NCBI GenBank assembly: GCA_023229505.1
Contig: JALNZD010000025.1
Location: forward strand, 1 to 57,142
Origin: Bacteroidales bacterium
GTDB lineage: Bacteria > Bacteroidota > Bacteroidia > Bacteroidales > JAGOPY01
DNA: 57,142 nucleotides
Direction of reading: 5' to 3'
The position numbers were made by a program, and so were the translations under genes. Shown here in pieces: positions 53,794 through 57,142 of this stretch. The notes under the pieces are model-generated. The model had not been told where the DNA came from. It did not search any database and worked only from the letters and a program-made list of their open reading frames with translations. Position 1 is the first letter of the stretch. Each line of letters starts with the position of its first letter.

Positions 53794-54333
53794 TTAAATA
53801 TTTGCATCATTTTTTTCAATTATTTTAATTGCTTTGACATAAACATTTTTCACGCCGTCATTCTTTTCTTCTCTAATAATCTTTTCAAAAATCGGCATCA
53901 GCTGTTTTCTGGAACCAGGATAATGTTTAGCAATTTCCGTAAGGGCAAAAGCCGCGCACCATTTTATTACCGCGGTATTGATTTTATCATCAGTAGTATT
54001 TTTGAGCAGATAGGGGATGGCGGTCGCTGTTTTTTCAGCGTCATCTTTTGCGAGATTGCCAATCGCTTCCGGCACGCCCCATTTGACTCTTGGGGCTTTG
54101 TAATTTATATATTTCACGAGGATATCAATATAAGGCTTGAGTAGTTCGGGCTTTTGATCTGAAACGTGCTTCATGACGTCTGCGCAAGTGCCTTTATCAA
54201 TATCAGAAGCAGATTCAAAAAACATAATAAAATCTTCCATTGAAATCTCTTTCGAGACTAAAGACTCGACTAAAATTATCTGCTTTTCTTTCGGTTTTAT
54301 TTTTTCCTGCAAGATTTCTTCAATTCTTGTCAT
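53794..54333 (-). CDS. HEAT-repeat-like helical protein
   Basis: A 179-residue all-helical cytoplasmic-looking protein. Repeating helix pairs, for example LLKPYIDILVKYINYKAPRV KWG, WCAAFALTEIAKHYPGSRKQ and LMPIFEKIIREEKNDGVKNV, give an ARM/HEAT-like pattern of about four units. There is no signal peptide. Such scaffolds bind proteins or nucleic acids; no specific role can be read. It is oriented toward the binding lipoprotein gene. An inverted element and an intron lie upstream. Confidence 0.7.
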   Translation of the reverse strand: MTRIEEILQEKIKPKEKQIILVESLVSKEISMEDFIMFFESASDIDKGTCADVMKHVSDQKPELLKPYIDILVKYINYKAPRVKWGVPEAIGNLAKDDAEKTATAIPYLLKNTTDDKINTAVIKWCAAFALTEIAKHYPGSRKQLMPIFEKIIREEKNDGVKNVYVKAIKIIEKNDANI

Positions 54334-54465
54334 AATTCCCCATTTTGTAATTGAAATAGCGCACGACGGTTGGCATATGGTTAGTTCGCGTTTTAAGGTA
54401 CTTTCCTATCTGGTTACAACTTACTTTGCATAAAAGTACAAAAGATTTGAAAACTGCTCACCCGC

Positions 54466-54580
54466 CAATTAACTATATGCCTTGTGTGTGCCCTGCATGA
54501 GCATGCTGCGCACACTTGTTGGACGCTGTTGAAAAAGTTTAAAAATACAAATAAAATTTCAAGAGCCAACGACAAGTGTG
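54466..54580. repeat. Nested inverted repeats at the intron 5' junction
   Basis: A hairpin with GTGTGC/GCACAC arms (54486-54491 and 54510-54515) is followed by GTTGGAC (54518-54524), which fits the GTTRRRY box of attC sites. CACACTTGTTGG (54511-54522) is also an imperfect inverse of CCAACGACAAGTGTG (54566-54580), which spans the intron 5' splice site at 54576. Confidence 0.6.
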
Positions 54581-55145
54581 GTATATATTTTCCAGAGGGT
54601 GCAAGTCCCTTATACACAGGTGTAGCGCCTTGAAGTATTAGCAAGTCGCAAGGTGGCTTGGGGTGACCCATACACTGAAGGAAGCGAGACTGCAAAATCC
54701 GGTACTGACGAACAGGAACGGCATATGAGGCATAATTATCCGGGTAAGTAACCACAGCTTTACAACGCCCAAAGAACATAAAAAGGGTAGTTATGTAGAT
54801 GTCGCAGGAATCGGAGGAAGGAAAATGCTCTTACCGGGGGAGATCCATGTGTGTCGGTAACGATACACCGGGAAGTCAGCAGAGGTCATAGTAGTTACCG
54901 AAACGAGCCGGCATAGATAGCCGGATGGCTCACAAAAGTAGCGAAGGACTGAACATTAAGTCGTTCTTGATTCAATCAGGAGGTTTAAACCTTGAGTTTA
55001 CCAGCCTTATTTTAAAGAGAACAAGCTCATCTGGTGTAAAGAGCGGCTGGGCTATGCTTAACGAACCGCCGTGTACGTGACCCGTACGCACGGTGGTGTG
55101 AGAGGCTCTCCCCGTCGGCGATGCTGACGGGGCAGCCTACTCGAT
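54576..55145 (+). ncRNA. Group II intron lacking its reverse transcriptase ORF
   Basis: The element starts GTGTGG at 54576. Domain I has GAGGGTGCAAGTCCCTT and the ACTGACGAACAGGAACGGCA segment. A GAAGGACTGAAC motif, which in full-length relatives lies just before the maturase ORF, is at about 54942-54955. Domain V is at 55064-55099: stem CCGTG/CACGG and TACG/CGTA, loop TGACC, 2-nt bulge CG at 55087-55088. Domain VI is at 55100-55142, with CCCCGTC/GACGGGG and a bulged A at 55139, seven nt from the predicted 3' end (AT at 55144-55145). Domain IV holds only about 90 nt and no protein. Splicing would need a maturase supplied in trans. Confidence 0.85.
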
Positions 55146-55189
55146 TACAGGGCGTTTTAATAACATTGTACCATACTGAAATTTAGCAA

Positions 55190-56806
55190 TCAGTTCTTTA
55201 TTATTCTAAATATTTTAACGGTACTATCACTAGTCAGTTTCATATAATAAATTCCTCGTGTTAAATCACTAATATCAATTATTGTCCTTGGCCCCGTTAT
55301 CCATCTTTGGATAATTGCCTGACCTTGAGAGTTGAACATTAATATCTGACTTTTTGTTGGTATTATTAATGTTTCAATGGTTATTTGGTTTGATCCAGGG
55401 TTGGGGTAAATAATGATGTCGCTTTCTGTATTGGTATTTTCGTTCAGACCTACCTGGCAAGCGGCTAATATTTCCAACTTGGTATTGCATCCTGCTGCAT
55501 TAAATTGGATAATAGCAGTGCTATTCGGACTTGCCAGGTAATCACAAACGCTTTGAACCTCACAAGAGGATAAAGAAGCATTATTATGAATCCAAAGGTC
55601 AGTTATTGAGCCAGCATCTATATTGCCCACTCCTTTTATATCGGTTAGAGCATCGTTGTAGCGAATAATCAATTTTCCACCTAATGAAGTTAAATTATCC
55701 AGCCCATTCAGACTTGTTAATGAATCATTAAGTCGGATCTCTATATTATTTCCAATGGAAGTCACTACCGATAATCCAAACAGGTTTGCAATATCACCCC
55801 CTCCTTCAATGTATACACTACCTTGCAAATTAATACAGTTAGGATAGAATGACTGAAAACTATCAATTTCCGCTTGCGTTGTGAAATAATAATTACCAAA
55901 GGGCAGACAAGGAATAGTAATGCCACAATCATTTGCCACTTCATGTAGGTTATTACAACCTGTGTTATTGGCGTATATCTGAACTATTCCATTAGGGTTT
56001 GAAAGGTAATTGCATACACTTTGGGCATCACAGATAGTTAAAGAAGGATTATTATATATCGCTAAGTTTCTGATTGCACCTGCGTCAAGATTGTCCAATC
56101 CTGCTATGCTTGTCAATACAGTGTTATCATAAATGGCAAGGTCGCCTTCATAATTATCACCCCCTATTGAAGTCAAGTTATCCAATCCATCTAAAGTGGT
56201 CAATCCTGCGTTTGAAAAAATTGTAAGATAACCCCCTATTGAATTCAAATTCCCCAGATCCGATATATTAGATAGGGCTGGATTATTTGCAATCCAAACG
56301 TAAGTTCCGATAGAAGTTAGATTTCCGAGTCCTGCCAGATTGGTCAGAGAATCGTTGTAAATAATTTCAAGGAATTGTCCAATAGTAGTCAAATTATTCA
56401 ATCCTGATAAACTGGTAAGGGAAATGTTAGTGGTTATAAATAATTGATATTCAATAGTAATAACATTTCCCAGCCCTTCCAAATTAGTGAGTAAATTATT
56501 TGAATAAATGATCAGCCTCCCGATTGAAGTCACATTATCCAACCCGATAAGGCTGGTAAGAGCATCGCTATTATTAAGATAAAGTTCTCCCCCAATAGAA
56601 GTTAATACATTTAATCCATTCAGATTTGTAATTTCATTTCCAATTATCCAAAGATTTCCCTCAATTTCTGTGCAATTAGGGTAATTTACCTGGAAACTAT
56701 CGATTTGACCCTGAGTAGAAAACTCAATACCATAAGGAATGCAAGACTGGGATGAACCTAATGATGAAAGCAACAAAGCTATTGATATTAAAAGTAGTAT
56801 TTTCAT
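55190..56806 (-). CDS. Two-module LRR-like surface protein with T9SS sorting domain
   Basis: A protein of 538 residues from ATG 56806 (MKILLLISIALLLSSLGSSQ signal peptide); a longer frame to 56920 is rejected. Two homologous modules follow. Each opens with a C-P-G...Q..IDSFQ..YPNC segment, runs through leucine-rich units of about 22 residues (xxGLxNLTSIGxxLxIxxNxxL), and closes with a C-E/D-x-QSVC-N/D-YL...GC cap. Module one has about ten repeats, module two about four. The last 75 residues (IIIYPNPGSNQITIETL ... GIYYMKLTSD) form a T9SS C-terminal domain. It is likely exported to the surface, perhaps for adhesion. Confidence 0.88.
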   Translation of the reverse strand: MKILLLISIALLLSSLGSSQSCIPYGIEFSTQGQIDSFQVNYPNCTEIEGNLWIIGNEITNLNGLNVLTSIGGELYLNNSDALTSLIGLDNVTSIGRLIIYSNNLLTNLEGLGNVITIEYQLFITTNISLTSLSGLNNLTTIGQFLEIIYNDSLTNLAGLGNLTSIGTYVWIANNPALSNISDLGNLNSIGGYLTIFSNAGLTTLDGLDNLTSIGGDNYEGDLAIYDNTVLTSIAGLDNLDAGAIRNLAIYNNPSLTICDAQSVCNYLSNPNGIVQIYANNTGCNNLHEVANDCGITIPCLPFGNYYFTTQAEIDSFQSFYPNCINLQGSVYIEGGGDIANLFGLSVVTSIGNNIEIRLNDSLTSLNGLDNLTSLGGKLIIRYNDALTDIKGVGNIDAGSITDLWIHNNASLSSCEVQSVCDYLASPNSTAIIQFNAAGCNTKLEILAACQVGLNENTNTESDIIIYPNPGSNQITIETLIIPTKSQILMFNSQGQAIIQRWITGPRTIIDISDLTRGIYYMKLTSDSTVKIFRIIKN

Positions 56807-56866
56807 CTGAAGGTTTTGATATCTAGTTGAATAACATTTATTAATCAAATTCTCTAAATGCCCTGT

Positions 56867-57024
56867 AACGCTCGCGCGCAAAGGCCTGGGCCGGGTTTTT
56901 GCTACCCGTGGCAGGCGCATATAAATTTACACTTTTTCTTTGTTCTTTGATCCATGTTCCTTATACGCGCCTGCCACGGGGAGCAATTTTAAGCGCCGGC
57001 CTGGTCTTTGCGCGATTGTTGAAC
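56867..57024. repeat. Large GC-rich cruciform, about 160 bp
   Basis: Left arm 56867-56924 and right arm 56961-57014 are complementary in two blocks. GCGCAAAGGCCTGG pairs with CCTGGTCTTTGCGC (one mismatch each side), and CCCGTGGCAGGCGC pairs with GCGCCTGCCACGGG, with a 36-nt AT-rich centre. GTTGAAC at 57018-57024 fits an attC R' box; the left counterpart CTGTAAC (56863-56869) is a poor match. It lies 60 bp upstream of the LRR-like gene start. Confidence 0.7.
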
Positions 57025-57057
57025 TAAATCCCACATTCGTGGGATAGTTTCCAACAA
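57016..57057. repeat. Hairpin TTGTTG...CAACAA
   Basis: An imperfect 18-19 bp inverted repeat with ATTC loop (57035-57038) and perfect inner stem ATCCCAC/GTGGGAT. It directly adjoins the large cruciform. Confidence 0.65.
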
Positions 57058-57069
57058 ATTTAGTAAAAT

Positions 57070-57130
57070 AGTACTGAGTAGGGAGTGACAGCTCCCCGAA
57101 TTAAGTTTTAACCTTTAAAAACTCAGTACT
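57070..57130. promoter_or_regulatory. Inverted repeat enclosing a hairpin before a start codon
   Basis: AGTACTGAGT (57070-57079) and ACTCAGTACT (57121-57130) are perfect inverses. Between them GGGAG/CTCCC (57081-57085 and 57092-57096) forms a small hairpin with loop TGACAG. An ATG follows immediately at 57131. It could be an operator, a leader structure or the end of a mobile element. Confidence 0.5.
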
Positions 57131-57142
57131 ATGAAAAGAGTT
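57131..57142 (+). CDS. Possible gene start, cut by window edge
   Basis: Only ATGAAAAGAGTT (Met-Lys-Arg-Val) is visible, directly after a perfect inverted repeat. Product unknown. The Lys-Arg start would suit a signal peptide, but four codons prove nothing. Confidence 0.25.

Noticed and set aside
54576..55145. IIC-attC class for the intron
   Set aside because: Domain V and the closing GGTGGTGTGAGAGG segment look like the chloroplast-like class, not IIC, even though a GTTRRRY box lies nearby.
1..57142. tRNA or rRNA genes
   Set aside because: I looked for T-arm and anticodon-arm patterns and conserved rRNA blocks in the intergenic regions and saw none.

Overview
The window is chromosomal DNA from a member of the Bacteroidota, probably a Bacteroidales-like lineage. 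The evidence is a type IX secretion protein (PorQ), two proteins with T9SS C-terminal sorting domains, a Rho factor with a long charged insert, a DUF721/DciA-RecF pair, and leaders with TAnnTTTG-type -7 boxes and almost no Shine-Dalgarno sequences. Intergenic DNA is AT-rich and gene packing is tight, with several 4-bp ATGA overlaps and convergent gene ends only 8-13 bp apart.

Layout. 1-350: 5' part of a group II intron on the minus strand, cut by the window edge, followed by three small hairpins. 0.35-11.2 kb: DUF4342 protein, tandem UspA, FAD reductase, a glycosyltransferase fused to a Rossmann-like domain, a stand-alone 2-oxoacid dehydrogenase E2, DnaQ-type exonuclease, GapN-like aldehyde dehydrogenase, fumarylacetoacetase-fold hydrolase and a membrane glycosyltransferase. 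11.2-14.8 kb: an AT-rich insert with IS66 and IS4 remnants and two orphan exported proteins. 14.8-26.2 kb (mostly minus strand): DciA-like/recF, porQ, aconitase, three exported or lipoproteins, thyA-folA, a CNT nucleoside transporter and a bifunctional nuclease. 26.3-35.5 kb (plus): membrane pyrophosphatase, gcvP, rho, dnaB. 35.5-48 kb: pcm-sucC, a PMT-type glycosyltransferase, a LolD-like ATPase, a 15-unit TPR-like protein, a class V aminotransferase, a metallophosphoesterase and a fused 3-isopropylmalate dehydratase/aconitase-type enzyme. 48-57 kb: an accessory-looking region of single exported genes (Cache lipoprotein, S41 protease with T9SS tail, serine hydrolase, Leu/Ile/Val-type binding lipoprotein, HEAT protein, LRR-like T9SS protein) separated by GC-rich inverted repeats and an ORF-less group II intron.

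Functional reading. The core genes serve central carbon metabolism (aconitase, SucC, GcvP, E2), one-carbon/dTMP synthesis (ThyA, FolA, GcvP), energy conservation (ion-pumping pyrophosphatase) and replication/transcription housekeeping (DnaB, DciA-like, RecF, Rho). Several multi-subunit enzymes are represented by one subunit only, so their partners must lie elsewhere. The most unusual material is at the two ends: two group II introns, one lacking its reverse transcriptase, and a family of GC-rich cruciform elements at 48-57 kb that resemble integron attC sites in outline but are not proven to be such.
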